Below are positions 52,801-63,455 of a stretch of DNA of 64,000 bases, one piece after another. The stretch comes from Rhynchopus euleeides (lineage: Eukaryota; Euglenozoa; Diplonemea; Diplonemida; Diplonemidae). The translations under genes and the position numbers were made by a program. Below the pieces are notes generated by a model that searched no databases, had not been told where the DNA came from, and saw nothing but the letters and a program-made list of their open reading frames with translations. Position 1 is the first letter of the stretch. Each line of letters starts with the position of its first letter. The stretch spans positions 434,001 to 498,000 of the forward strand of contig OY723242.1 in NCBI GenBank assembly GCA_963210315.1, written 5' to 3'.

Positions 52801-53204
52801 AGGTGCTGCAACGCCTTGCCGTCACACCGCACCAGCGCAAGCGCCACATCACGCAGACGCAGGGCCCAGGCAGGTATGGCGTTGTGGTCAACGTGATGCG
52901 CAAAATAGTTGCCTTGCATTTGCTTCTCCAGCATCTCAACGAAGCGAGCACCCGTGAGGGCGACATCGATGAAGTACCCGTGGGAGACAGGTGCGGCACC
53001 GGACAGAGGGGTGCTGTCGTCGAGCACCACCCCATCCACCGAGAGCTCCACGTCCTCGGGAAGCGCGTCGGGAGGGGACCCGAGCACCACGTCGAGTGCG
53101 TTTGCCTTGAGATGAACCGGGGTGTCGCCCTCCCCGATGTGCACCGCATGCTGCTCCCCACACAGCCTGTCCTTCAGGAACACCTCCATTCCTTCTCCTG
53201 ACAT

Positions 53205-54903
53205 CCTTCGTCTTCCCTGTGTGTCTGGTGGTGGTGCGGTGTAGCGAGTATGCTGGGGTAACTGAAGTAGATTTAGAAGGAAACACAAGGATGATATCCC
53301 TTCACTCGTTCTGCAGGTTGTGTCGACTGTCGAGTGGTACGGGGGGTGGGGGTGGAGGAGCTCTGCCCAAGCCGCCAGATTCGCAGTGCTATAGACGTAG
53401 CCCCCTCTGTTGGTGCGGTGATATCGAAGATCGAGGCACTTGGCATGAATGGTCTCTCTTTTAGTTTGAACTGAAAATTCTAAGCAAGGTCCGCGATAGT
53501 TTTTGCGAACACTCCACATAGCCGTCACAGACTGCGACCTGCGCTGGGTGTGCAGACTCCTCCCGCAGGGCTTCGAAACAGATTCGGAAAGCGGACCCGG
53601 TTCTCGCGCTGTGCCCTCCCGAGGGGGCACCCTGCGCGATGCGGATTCGCTCATCCCAAACTGCAAGACGGAGACCTTCAAAACTCCGGTATGTTTTGAG
53701 AGAGAGAGAGAGGGGGGAGGGGGGGGTGTTTGATCGTCGAGAGTGAATGGAAAAGCAAGCATCCCAGCACCTTCTTGCAATGTTCGTCCTTGTGACAGGG
53801 GTGGGGCGGGGCGGGAGATCAGAGACATATAGAGGAGGGGGAGAGAGTATGAGAGGGGGGGGAGGGGGAGGGGGGAAGCGGGGCTCCCTCAATCAGCTGG
53901 CGATAAACGTGAGAAAGCCCTCATGTGTGTCCCCGCCATTCACAACACTTGGCAGCAAAGAGAGACATGGCTTGGCGCACAGTGGCAGAGCGAAGGCATC
54001 TATGACAGGCGCGCGGGGTGTTCCGAGGACTCCCATAAGTGGGGCCCCACAAGGCCCTGTGAAAAGTGACATGGAAAAATAAAAGTGTCACTTCAACTCT
54101 GCCGCTTCTCTACTGTTTTGATCCTTCGTTTGATGCGATGACGCTTCCACAGGGGATGTATCCCCCAACCTTCAGCCGCACGATGTGGCCTGCCTCGGCG
54201 GGACCGTCACGCCTCACAACGCTGGTTGCTAAGCGACAGGTCGACACCCAATCGGTGCCGCAATGGGACCTCGGGTGACGTTTGCCCTGTGACACACTGT
54301 GCGTCAAACTGTGTCACTTTCCAGCCAGTGTTGTGCGAGTCTGGTTCGCTTTTGTCACGCCTTTCTGCAGTTCAGAGAATACCCCCTTCCGATAGTACCA
54401 CCCCATGACAAAGTGGTGGGCTGGGTAACCGACAGCATCTGAGTTTCGGCGCTGCAACACGCGCGCGGAGGAGGTGGGGTGTCGGGCACACTGATGTGCG
54501 ACCCACCTATGCATACACATCCACGCAGAAAAAAATTCCCCCCTCCCACCCTAACCCCTCCAACGAAAGCGCAACGCGCTTGGTTGGGGGGTCGGGGGGG
54601 AGTGGGGGGGTAGCCCCAGGGCGGGATAGATACGACCTTCTTGCACGGCGTGTCGCTTGCAAACTCAGGCTCGAAAGGAAGAACCATAAGGTAGGGTGGA
54701 CGACTCGCCCAACTTTTCAGCTAAGCTACTGTGACAAAAAATATTGGCTTCAAAAAAAGAAATTCCTGGGTTTCTCGGCCACTTTTGAGGTAATTGCGCG
54801 ACAGTCCTGAAGTTGGGAACCCCAAATGTGGAAAAGCAACACCGAAAACTCGATTTTCGGGCCCCACACTGTAGACACAATGTGAATTTTCGGGGGTACC
54901 TGG
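53205..54903. other. Intergenic, dispersed repeats only
   Basis: 53264-53330 resembles 20107-20180 (tcccttcactcgttctgcag, ggttgtgtc). 53733-53782 is copy 2 of the G-run repeat. 54083-54160 resembles 57755-57840 (gtcacttcaactctgccgct, cttcgtttgatgcg, tgacgcttccaca). No gene recognised. Open frames at 53461-53892 on the minus strand look partly coding-like but are not bounded. Confidence 0.45.
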
Positions 54904-54972
54904 GACCCCCCGTGTTTAAGTCCCCCCCCTGGAGGCAACTTTCGGCCAGGGGGGGGCTTAAACACGGGGGTG
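54904..54972. repeat. Long hairpin
   Basis: accccccgtgtttaagtccc and its complement gggcttaaacacgggggt flank about 15 nt, giving a stem of about 27 bp. A related weaker hairpin with the word cccgtgttta lies at 55131-55188. Confidence 0.75.
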
Positions 54973-55480
54973 GCACGGTGGAGACCAAGAAGACCTCTTC
55001 CGCTTCCGTCGTATGGGGGTGATTCCGGTCCGGATGGACTTTTGGCACCCCACTTTTCGACTCTGACAGCACCTGGAGGGCACCAGGTGGCCTAGCGGCC
55101 ACCTGATGACCCTCCAGACCAGCCCACTCCCGTGTTTAGGTCCACCTGTGCTTAAGTCCCCCCTGGGGGGACTTTTACACGGGTGGTCCCAGGTACGAGC
55201 AGTGATCTCGTGCCAGGGCTGGCATGGCCCGACCTCAACATTTTCCCATCACATGTTGTGGAGAGGCCAGACTATCTTCAGTAGACTTTGGGTTTTTGAG
55301 TTCGGCCGGGTGAAAATGCGGCGCAGCGTGCGAAAACCCAACGCCACCATGAGAGGCAGGTGGATGAAGCTTGATGACTCAGTCGCGCCGAATCGTACCC
55401 AAGTGAAGGACTATCCCCTGGAATGCGACACAGCACCAACCGGTGTGAGACGTGCCTTCAAAATCCTGAAGGATGTTCAC

Positions 55481-56300
55481 CGACCAATAAAGCGACCAGA
55501 TGGCGGTCCCAAATTTGGGACCGACCCATAAAGCGACCAGATGGTGGTCTCAAATTTGGGACCGACCGATAAAGCGACCAGATGGTGGTCCCAAATTTGG
55601 GACCGCCATCTGGTCGCTTTATGGGTCGGTCCCAAAATTGGGACCACCATCTGGTCGCTTTACGGGTCGGTCCCAAATTTGGGACCGCCATCTGGCCAAT
55701 TTTTCGGTCGGTCCCAAATTTGGGACCACCATCTGGTCGCTTTCTCGGTCGGTCCCAAATTTGGGACCGCCATCTGGTCGCTTTGTTGGTCGGTCCCAAA
55801 TTTGGGACCACCATCTGGTCGCTTTGTTGGTCGGTCCCAAATTTGGGACCACCATCTGGTCGCTTTATTGGTCGGTCCCAAATTTGGGACCGCCATCTGG
55901 TCGCTTTATGGGTCGGTCCCAAAATTGGGACCACCATCTGGTCGCTTTACGGGTCGGTCCCAAATTTGGGACCGCCATCTGGCCAATTTTTCGGTCGGTC
56001 CCAAATTTGGGACCACCATCTGGTCGCTTTCTCGGTCGGTCCCAAATTTGGGACCGCCATCTGGTCGCTTTGTTGGTCGGTCCCAAATTTGGGACCGCCA
56101 TCTGGTCGCTTTATGGGTCGGTCCCAAATTTGGGACCGCCATCTGGTCAATTTTTCGGTCGGTCCCAAATTTGGGACCACCATCTGGTCGCTTTATCGGT
56201 CGGTCCCAAATTTGGGACCGCCATCTGGTCGCTTTGTTGGTCGGTCCCTAATTTGGGACCACCATCTGGTCCATTTTTCGGTGGGTCCCAAGTTTGGGAT
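55481..56300. repeat. 41-bp satellite array of palindromic units with one internal inversion
   Basis: About 20 units of 41 bp, tcggtcccaaatttgggacc plus gccatctggtcgctttatggg-type spacer. The core ggtcccaaatttgggacc is a perfect 18-bp palindrome. The first three units (to about 55600) run in the opposite orientation to the rest. Some units have ggccaattttt instead of ggtcgctttat, and these variants recur at intervals suggesting higher-order units. Because 41 x 3 = 123 and stops are absent, five frames appear open; they are not genes. Confidence 0.95.
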
Positions 56301-57174
56301 GAGGAACTCCGTGGGCACCATTGGTCGCCCTTCGGTCGCCACCTGTTCAGACCCCTTTTCAGGGGATTTGAGCCCCAGAGAGACCTCCTGGACCGGTTTT
56401 CTGGTGTTTTATGCTCTTCCCGACCCTGTCCTGGCCCACAATGTGGTCTGGAGCGAGGTTCTGCTGATTTCCGCCTGATGCGGACCCTCCTTTGGGGTCC
56501 TCCATTTATTTTGCGTCTGACCGTCGCCTTCCCCACCTAGTTCACGAGGGCAAGGTGAAAAACCGTTTTTTAACCCCAAAAATGGCATTTCCCGGGTGGC
56601 GACCTCTGGCGACCTCTGAAAAATGTGCCCAAAAAGTGATTTTTGGGACCTTGCGGACCTAGAAAACACAAAGGGAAAAAAATATATTTTTTGTCACACC
56701 CCCTCTTGGGGCGGTACGCCAGTCTACATAAGGCACCCAGGCCCAGAAAAATGAGCAAACTGCAGGAGAAGTGAAGGTGGAGGTGGGGCTACTGGAGTGG
56801 GATGAGGGTGCACTTTCAGCGGGAAGGGAAAGTAATCATAATGTGTGTGTGGGTGTATGGTGACCACGTGTTGTGTGGGGAGATCCTGCACGGACCATCG
56901 CCCACTTTGTGTGTGCGTTTGAACCAGAGCTTGCGTAGCGCACTCAGTCTTGAGTCCTGACCACGCTAGCCCCGTGAAAAAGTCACGGCGCAATGCCGGG
57001 CTCCCAGACTCGTCGGGTTTTCAGCTCCGTCGCATCCAATGAGATCAGCTCAGCTCATCAGAATGCAGACCCGAAAAACCCGTATCGTGAAAGCAAAAAA
57101 AAATGTTGTCTCTGCTCCGACTGCCTAAAATCTTATATCTTTTGGCGTGATTCCTTCCTGGCAAAAAGAAAATA
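56301..57174. other. Intergenic, no gene recognised
   Basis: Diverged, satellite-like sequence at the left edge, then unique sequence without a convincing frame. Confidence 0.5.
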
Positions 57175-57555
57175 CCGTATTCGGAAAAATGCTGGAACAG
57201 AAAAATGCTGGAACGGAACTATTCTGGAACGGAAAATAACTGGAACAACCGCGGATTTTTGCAACTTGGAACATTGTTCCGTTCCATCATTTTTCCGTTC
57301 CAGAATTAGAATATGGGGGAAATTGACGGGTACTTGTCAGTTTTTCGGGCACATGTTCGAAATCCCACCACCCCACCCCATGCCTGGTGAAGGACGGTGG
57401 GCCCAGCACACCCTTGGGAAAGTACCCGACTCCCAGAAAACGACCAAGTCCGCGCAGACCCCCAGAATAATTCTGGAACGGAAAATAACTGGAACAACCG
57501 GGGTCTCAGCTGGAACTTGGAACATTATTCCGTTCCAGTATTTTTCCGAATACGG
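57175..57555. mobile_element. 381-bp MITE with CCGTATTCGG ends and TA duplication
   Basis: Inverted ends CCGTATTCGGAAAAAT / ATTTTTCCGAATACGG, flanked by TA (57173-57174, 57556-57557). The interior repeats ctggaacggaaaataactgg twice and its complements once or more, so the molecule can fold extensively. Non-coding; Tc1/mariner-like by its TA target. Confidence 0.88.
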
Positions 57556-57557
57556 TA

Positions 57558-58586
57558 TTGGCTGAAGAAACTAATTTCGCCGAACTTTTTTTCCCCTTTT
57601 TTTGCCGGCAGCGAATACACCACCAAAAGCAAAAGGAAAACATCTACCGAACAGCATCCCTGCAACATTGCGAGCTCGCCTGATGCAGCCACTGCACCAG
57701 ATATGCAGGATAAATGCACGGGATATCCGGGGCGAGTGGGTAGTGGTAGTGGAATAGAAACACGTCACTTCAGCTCTGCCGCTCTTTCTCTTCCTCTACT
57801 ACTTGATACTTCGTTTGATGCGTTGACGCTTCCACACACTCACAAAACCACTTGCCTGATGAAGGGGGGGGGGGGGGGTGGTGTGTAGAGCGCGGCTGGC
57901 TGAGCTGAACGACACTTCCCGCACGAAAGCCGTGCTGAAGTTGTGCGGGAAAAAAAAACTATATGTGCCCCCGCTGGATCGTAAAGTGACAGCAAAACGA
58001 GACAACAAACCAATTACTGCCGAAAGTTGTTTTGTTGGAACGCAGATCCCCACTCTTTGTGTACACCACTCCCCGGTCTGATGAAGTGGTGTGGGTGGGG
58101 ACGCACGACCCAGCTAAAGGCACAGAAAGTTTCCCCAAACTCTCGTGCTGAGGAGATCGAGAGTATGTGGTGTTGGTGGCGGCAAAGGAGGGTGGAGGGT
58201 GGAGAGAGGGGGGGGGGGGGTGGTGGTGGGGGGTGGGCTGATCAGCTCCAGTAGGGGCAGCATGCCAGAGGCACGCTGCCAAGTAGTTGGGGGGGGGGGG
58301 GGGGGTAGAGGGGAGGGAGAGAGAAGGGGGTGTTTGATCGTCGAGAGTGGACAGGAAAATCAAGTCTCCCAGCACCTTCTCGCAATGCTAGTCCATTTTT
58401 TTTGGTTTCGACAACAGGGCATTTTATAGGGGCGAAATCTACGCTCATTTGGGCTTAAATGTGAGGCGTCCCCCGATTTTTTGACGGACCCCCCGGCAAG
58501 CGAGACTTGTGGTGAATGGGTCACCTCCCGGTTCCTCTCTCAGGGATCAGTGATCGGGTCCAGCCTCGGGTGCCGGAGGTTAGTCC
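57558..58586. other. Intergenic, dispersed repeats only
   Basis: Holds the second member of the 54083-54160 pair (57755-57840) and the third G-run repeat (58335-58387). No gene recognised. Confidence 0.5.
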
Positions 58587-58667
58587 AAAATACAGCAGCA
58601 GTCTCTCGAGTCTTCCTTTCAGATGATTTTTGCATTGATCGCTTCCACCTTTTTTCTCTTTTATTTT

Positions 58668-59045
58668 CATGGTATGACAAAGATCTTGCAAGAAATGTTA
58701 AGAAATCTCGAAATTTCTTAAGACGTCTTAATGTAATGCCGAAAGGGCTATTTCTTAAAGATTTCTTACTGATTTCTTAAGACGTGTTTCTTAATGCCTA
58801 GCATTTTAATGTCCATCATTCTGAAAAAGATCTTAAAAGATCTTTTCCAGAATGATGGACATTTTTAATGCTGGGAGATATGGAAATAATGTCCATCATT
58901 TCATTAAGAAATCTTAAGAAATCCTGCATTTCTTAAAAATAATGGGGGTCATTAATTTAAGAAATTTAATGCAGCACCTGCATTAAGACGTCTTAAGAAA
59001 GAAGTGAAAAGATCCTTTTCTTATTAAGACCTTTGTCATACCATG
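58668..59045. mobile_element. 378-bp foldback element inside retroelement copy 2
   Basis: Same element, same position and same TATTTT flanks as 23670-24047. Confidence 0.88.
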
Positions 59046-59064
59046 TATTTTTTTCTTTTTCTCT

Positions 59065-59172
59065 GGGGGTCTTCGCTGGTCGTTATCCTTCGTCAATCTT
59101 CGTCAGTTTTCAGCAAATTCAACAGGAAATACACCAAAATGCACGGACGATCACCCCGTAGCGAAGACCCCC
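59065..59172. mobile_element. 108-bp MITE, copy 3 (TSD TCT), inside retroelement copy 2
   Basis: Same length and ends as 13846-13953, flanked by TCT at 59062-59064 and 59173-59175. Retroelement copy 1 has the empty site (ttctctttt at about 24059-24067). Confidence 0.95.
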
Positions 59173-59636
59173 TCTTTTATTTTTTTTTATTTTTTTATTT
59201 TTTTTTTTCTCGCTGGCGCTAGTGATGTCGGCTGGCAGAAAAAACACACAACAAACCCCCCCCCCCCCCCCGCGTGTCGAGTGACCTTACCTGTCTGAAG
59301 TACAGAAAATGTGTCGGGTTGGGTGGAGCATACACACACACATACACATATGTTCACACAACACAGGGCAAACCGCACAAACGTGTTCACACATCCGGCA
59401 TCCTATGCGAAATACCCGCCGCTCCCCGGGAGCTGTTGCGGGAACCATCTGCTCTTCCGACCCACCGAGACTCTTGCCGTATTTTCTCTACCACACGGGG
59501 TGTGTTTTACCAAAATACAGCAGCAGTCTCTCGAGTCTTCCTTTCAGATGATTTTTGCATTGATCGCTTCCACCTAGGACCCTGAGGGCCCTTGGGCCAA
59601 GGGACGCCACGCGTTTTGTTAGATGGCCGGTGGAGT

Positions 59637-61379
59637 CTAGGGCGGAATGCGGACGTAGTGCTCTGATGACGACCCCCGGGTGTACTGATCTGCTTTCTGC
59701 TCATCAGTTGGGACCCACATGCATTCGATGCAGAGCTCAGCGCCCTGTGCAACCGTGAAGAGATCCGCAAGTATTCCGTTTGCCACGAACGATGACGAAT
59801 GCCCCCGCTGTATTGAGTGCACGAGGGGTAGGTTGTCGACCATCAGACGTACCCGCTTGTTCGTATAGTGTAGGGCGGTAAGGCGTACTGCCTGGCGCGC
59901 CGCGTGTGCCTCCTTCAGGTATATGTGGTGCCCGGAACTCGGCCCCTGGAAATCTTCGTATGCCACGAGCGGAGCGGCTGTGTCGATGAGAACCCCCCAG
60001 CGCGTCGATGACGCGTCAGACCACACTGTTACTGCGTCCGTCGGCGGTCGAAGTACCCAAAAGTTGGCCCGCATGCGGTGAGTACGCATCTTGATCTCGG
60101 CTCGCACTGAGGGTCGGACCGCCACCTGGCGATCCCACGCGCCCCGGTCATCGACTGAGGCAGCTGCAATGTCCTTCATGAAAGTCAGGGTTGACGGGAG
60201 GAAACACAGGTGGGCCTTCGTCGTGTAGGCATGCCACACCAAACCCCCCACGACTTTGAAGATCTCTCTTGGTGTAGCGGGCTTCCCCCCGACAACTGCC
60301 CTCAACTCTGTCCCCGACAGGAACTTCTCCAGCCATGATTCGTCTGATCTGTAGCGGTGGTTTCTCAGATCGAACGCGATCCCGAACGAGGTGAATCGCT
60401 GCACCGGGTGCCCGTAGTCTGGGTCATCGAGGTTCATCACAGCGTTGGTCTCGGCGCACCGGTGGAGGAAAGCGTCAAACGAACTCTGTACTCCTTCCTC
60501 CGACCCCCCCAACACAATGAAGTTATCCACCCACGTGGCCCCCTCTTCCTGTGGCAGGAGGACCCGGGCGGAGCGGTGCGCGATGCAGGGTGCGAATGAC
60601 CACCCCATGCACAACGCTTTCAGACGTGTGCGGACATAATCCCCTCGACGGTCACCCACGTTCACCCCGAAGTATTCGCGGATTTCCGGGTGCACGGGAA
60701 ACTGGTAGAACCAGCTCTTCCCATCAGCCAGTGCTGCCCAGCTGTGCGATGTAATTTGATCTATCACGTCGGTGATCGGAGGGAGGCGCATGTCGAATGG
60801 GTGCGTCATGAGGGCGTTGAGTGGTCTTCCATCCAGCACGAAACGCAAACCCCCCGACTTCTTTGGCACTGTGAATGCGTGCAGCACCAAACTCTGCGGG
60901 GCGGTCTCGAGGACTTCGAAACCGATCAAAGCGCTGAGGTGTGTCCGCAGATGTCTTGAGACTTTGTCGCACGCGTCGGGCTGTGATTTAATCCGCTTGA
61001 TGGCACCCGGGATGAACTTCGAGTAGAATGCCGCGGGGTCCGTGATCATGTCGAGGACGCCGTCAAGCTCCCCTGTGGTGTCCAGCTCCCGCAGCCTGTC
61101 GAGGTTCAAGAAACTGCTGCAGATCGGCGCGATGTAGTCCGTGCCCGGCGCCGGTGTGGATCTAGTGGCGGGGGGCCGCGCCCTCCGAGATGATACCCTC
61201 ACTGCGAAGCAGTCGTCGTACAGCGTGTCCAGGCCAGGCCCAAACGTGTCGTCATGCAGACCCGAGGCATCGACCTGCTCCTGTGACCCCTCTGGTGGAA
61301 TGCTGCCGTCCCTCACGTACTTTCGCGTTCTAGGTAGCCAGGACAGCGAGGGGATCTTTGCCCGCAGAAGGTGATTGGT
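59637..61379 (-). CDS. RT-RNase H region of retroelement copy 2
   Basis: Matches 24533-26275 throughout as read, including the WVDNFIVLG active site and the RNase H residues. Same -1 relation to the YR frame. Both copies keep this long frame open, which argues for recent selection or recent origin. Confidence 0.87.
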   Translation of the reverse strand, partial: TNHLLRAKIPSLSWLPRTRKYVRDGSIPPEGSQEQVDASGLHDDTFGPGLDTLYDDCFAVRVSSRRARPPATRSTPAPGTDYIAPICSSFLNLDRLRELDTTGELDGVLDMITDPAAFYSKFIPGAIKRIKSQPDACDKVSRHLRTHLSALIGFEVLETAPQSLVLHAFTVPKKSGGLRFVLDGRPLNALMTHPFDMRLPPITDVIDQITSHSWAALADGKSWFYQFPVHPEIREYFGVNVGDRRGDYVRTRLKALCMGWSFAPCIAHRSARVLLPQEEGATWVDNFIVLGGSEEGVQSSFDAFLHRCAETNAVMNLDDPDYGHPVQRFTSFGIAFDLRNHRYRSDESWLEKFLSGTELRAVVGGKPATPREIFKVVGGLVWHAYTTKAHLCFLPSTLTFMKDIAAASVDDRGAWDRQVAVRPSVRAEIKMRTHRMRANFWVLRPPTDAVTVWSDASSTRWGVLIDTAAPLVAYEDFQGPSSGHHIYLKEAHAARQAVRLTALHYTNKRVRLMVDNLPLVHSIQRGHSSSFVANGILADLFTVAQGAELCIECMWVPTDEQKADQYTRGSSSEHYVRIPP

Positions 61380-62302
61380 CACTGTGTCCCCGTTCCGCGC
61401 ATTTTTCGGGACGTGGCTGCCGTGCGTGACACCTGCTCCAGCGCCGCTGTCGGGCAGTACCTCAACATGGCCTCCTTTGTTGCGTGTCTGCTCAGTGTTT
61501 GGATGTCGTCCAACGGCGTCCCCTGCAGGGCCAAATGATGTATCGCTCCCCGACGTAGTGAATGTGGGGTCAGAGCAGGGTTGATGCGTTTCACCGCCCT
61601 CGCCACCTTGTGGTAAGACACCCCCTCGAAAAGGCACTGCAGGGGGCTCGTTGTGGATGACAGGAGGCGGCGGAGACGTCCGAGCTGTTTTGGTGGCAGC
61701 TCCAGACCCGTGAAACGACCGAGCTTCCATGGGTCCCCCTTTGTGTTGCACCACTGCACCGCCACCACCCCGTCCGCCCGGATACGCACCTCCTTCGCCA
61801 ACAAACCCCGCACGTCTGCCAGACGCGCCGCCCCCGCCCAGCAGATTGAGATGGCCAGCTGTACTAAACTCCGCCTCTCCGCTTCGATGATGTCTTCCAC
61901 CTCCGGGGCCGTCGCAGGGGGCTTCTGCTGCTGGGCCCGCAGAGCACCCTGTTTCTTGAGTCCCCTTCTGTAATCCATGAGTTCCTGGCTCTCCCCGAGC
62001 TGCACCCCCTCGTACCGCTTCAGTGCCGCTCCGATGTTGACCGTGTACTGCAGCGCTGTGCTCCGTGTCCTCGAGTCGATGCATCGGAGTTTTGCCGTCC
62101 AGAGGATGATTGCCATGTCGTGGGAGATCCGCCCCCTCCCCTTTTCCCAGTTTTCCTTGAACCTTCGGTACCGTCTGTAACAGCTCCTGATGCTGCGCCA
62201 ATATGACTCCGAGAGGCAGTCCGCCAGTGTCTGCCTTGCCGATCTTAAAATCTTCTCTCGCTGAGTTGTTGTCAGGGGGGGTTCTGTTGCTTCCCGCTGC
62301 AT
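61379..62302 (-). CDS. Tyrosine recombinase of retroelement copy 2
   Basis: Same 307-residue protein as at 26275-27198, with HSLRRGAIHHLA and the final RYCP tyrosine intact. Confidence 0.87.
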   Translation of the reverse strand: MQREATEPPLTTTQREKILRSARQTLADCLSESYWRSIRSCYRRYRRFKENWEKGRGRISHDMAIILWTAKLRCIDSRTRSTALQYTVNIGAALKRYEGVQLGESQELMDYRRGLKKQGALRAQQQKPPATAPEVEDIIEAERRSLVQLAISICWAGAARLADVRGLLAKEVRIRADGVVAVQWCNTKGDPWKLGRFTGLELPPKQLGRLRRLLSSTTSPLQCLFEGVSYHKVARAVKRINPALTPHSLRRGAIHHLALQGTPLDDIQTLSRHATKEAMLRYCPTAALEQVSRTAATSRKMRGTGTQ

Positions 62303-62338
62303 CGGTGCGGGAGGTGGAGGGACCGGCCTCAAGGCCAG

Positions 62339-63454
62339 TCACTGCCGGTCCTTTCCCGGCTTTCCGCCCGGCGCCTTTCTGTCCCAGTCACGATCGCGAG
62401 TCGTAGGTGGTGCTGCCTGCTTCCTGTTGCGGCTGTGGGCCGGGACGGACCTCTGCTGGCGTGAGTTCCGGTAGTCACGGTCCCTCCTGTCCCCGTCCCG
62501 TCCGCGGTGCCCCCCCTCCTTCTTTGCCTCTTCAGCCACTCCTTTCAGCAGGCGCCGCTGGGCCGTCTCCGAGAAATCCTTTGGCGCGATGATTTCAGCC
62601 CTCGCCACGTACTCCCTCCGGTGCTTCGGGCCGTACAGCCCCAGCTGCGTAATCCCTGTCAGCTGGTTGATGTTGGAGTGCAGCATGCGGATGATGCCCT
62701 CCTTCGGGGGTTCGCCGTCGGTGATGAGGTCCAGTGTGTTCGTCAGTGTGCTGAGATACTGTGCGACGTCGTACTCGTACGCCTTCGCGTCCTCGATGTT
62801 CACGGGCAGGGCGTCTTCCCTGAAGGCCTTCCTGCATCTGTCCCGGATCTTCTCCCGGATCGCGGGCACCTCCAGGTCCCGCCATGTCCCCACTGTGTGA
62901 GGCGAGAACTCCGGTGCCAGGGTGGCCCCCAGCTGCTTTTTGAGATTTTTAGTCTCAAACTCCAGTTGCTGGATCCGCAAAAGGAGGGGGGGCTTCTCGC
63001 GCTCTAGCGTGTCCACCCGTTTTGCCAAAGCGGCGATCGTCGCGCGCAGTTCCCCCTGTGTGTCGACACCCGGCTGCCTCAGCGACGACTCGTCGTCCGA
63101 CGCCCCCAGCGACGCGTCGTGGGGGTCCTCCGAGAGGGACAGGGAGTCGGGATCCCGAGTGTCCCCCGGGGGATTGTCGCGATGTTGCTCCATCGCGCAC
63201 ATCGGGCACACCCACGTCGGTTCCCCCAAACCCTGCACAAAATCCCCAGACACGTTTTTCGGGAGGAAAGCCCGGATGCAGGTCTTACAGGCCGCCCGCC
63301 CGCAAGTGCTGCAATGGCCCCTTCCCCGCGAGGTGTGCTCCGCCTGGCAGTGTGGCGTGAACACGCAGGTGTCCACTGCCACTTCCGGATCCCCGTACCC
63401 CGTCACGACTGGCACCCCCAACCAGTCCATGTCGTGGGGGTGCATGTCCGACAT
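62339..63454 (-). CDS. Gag-like protein of retroelement copy 2
   Basis: Same as 27235-28350: Cys-rich finger, coiled coil, basic tail, TGA CTG stop context in phase with YR. Confidence 0.83.
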   Translation of the reverse strand: MSDMHPHDMDWLGVPVVTGYGDPEVAVDTCVFTPHCQAEHTSRGRGHCSTCGRAACKTCIRAFLPKNVSGDFVQGLGEPTWVCPMCAMEQHRDNPPGDTRDPDSLSLSEDPHDASLGASDDESSLRQPGVDTQGELRATIAALAKRVDTLEREKPPLLLRIQQLEFETKNLKKQLGATLAPEFSPHTVGTWRDLEVPAIREKIRDRCRKAFREDALPVNIEDAKAYEYDVAQYLSTLTNTLDLITDGEPPKEGIIRMLHSNINQLTGITQLGLYGPKHRREYVARAEIIAPKDFSETAQRRLLKGVAEEAKKEGGHRGRDGDRRDRDYRNSRQQRSVPAHSRNRKQAAPPTTRDRDWDRKAPGGKPGKDRQ

Positions 63455-63455
63455 G

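Larger units (their letters stand above)
46955..53204 (-). pseudogene. Second DUF4116 gene, disrupted by a frameshift, an insert and a 3.96-kb insertion
   Basis: A close paralogue of 6937-9612, identical for long stretches. It starts at the ATG at 53204 (MSGEGMEVFLKDRLCGEQ, ubiquitin-like module present). An extra G at 52636 (gttgcGtgag versus gttgctgag in the paralogue) shifts the frame. The second segment runs from there to 51863. The insert at 51700-51862 sits at the same codon as in the paralogue and is flanked by a 23-bp direct repeat (gcacctccctgtcgctggac...). The third segment, 51699-51230, stops at the large insertion (47274-51229), and the last segment, 47273-46955, carries the normal C-terminus (RRDSDVVAAAFP). 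With all three lesions it cannot make a full protein. Confidence 0.88.

Noticed and set aside
55500..56540. Overlapping open frames reading FGTAIWSLYGSVPNLGPPSG-like repeats
   Set aside because: Produced by a 41-bp satellite without stops; equivalent peptides appear in several frames and both strands.
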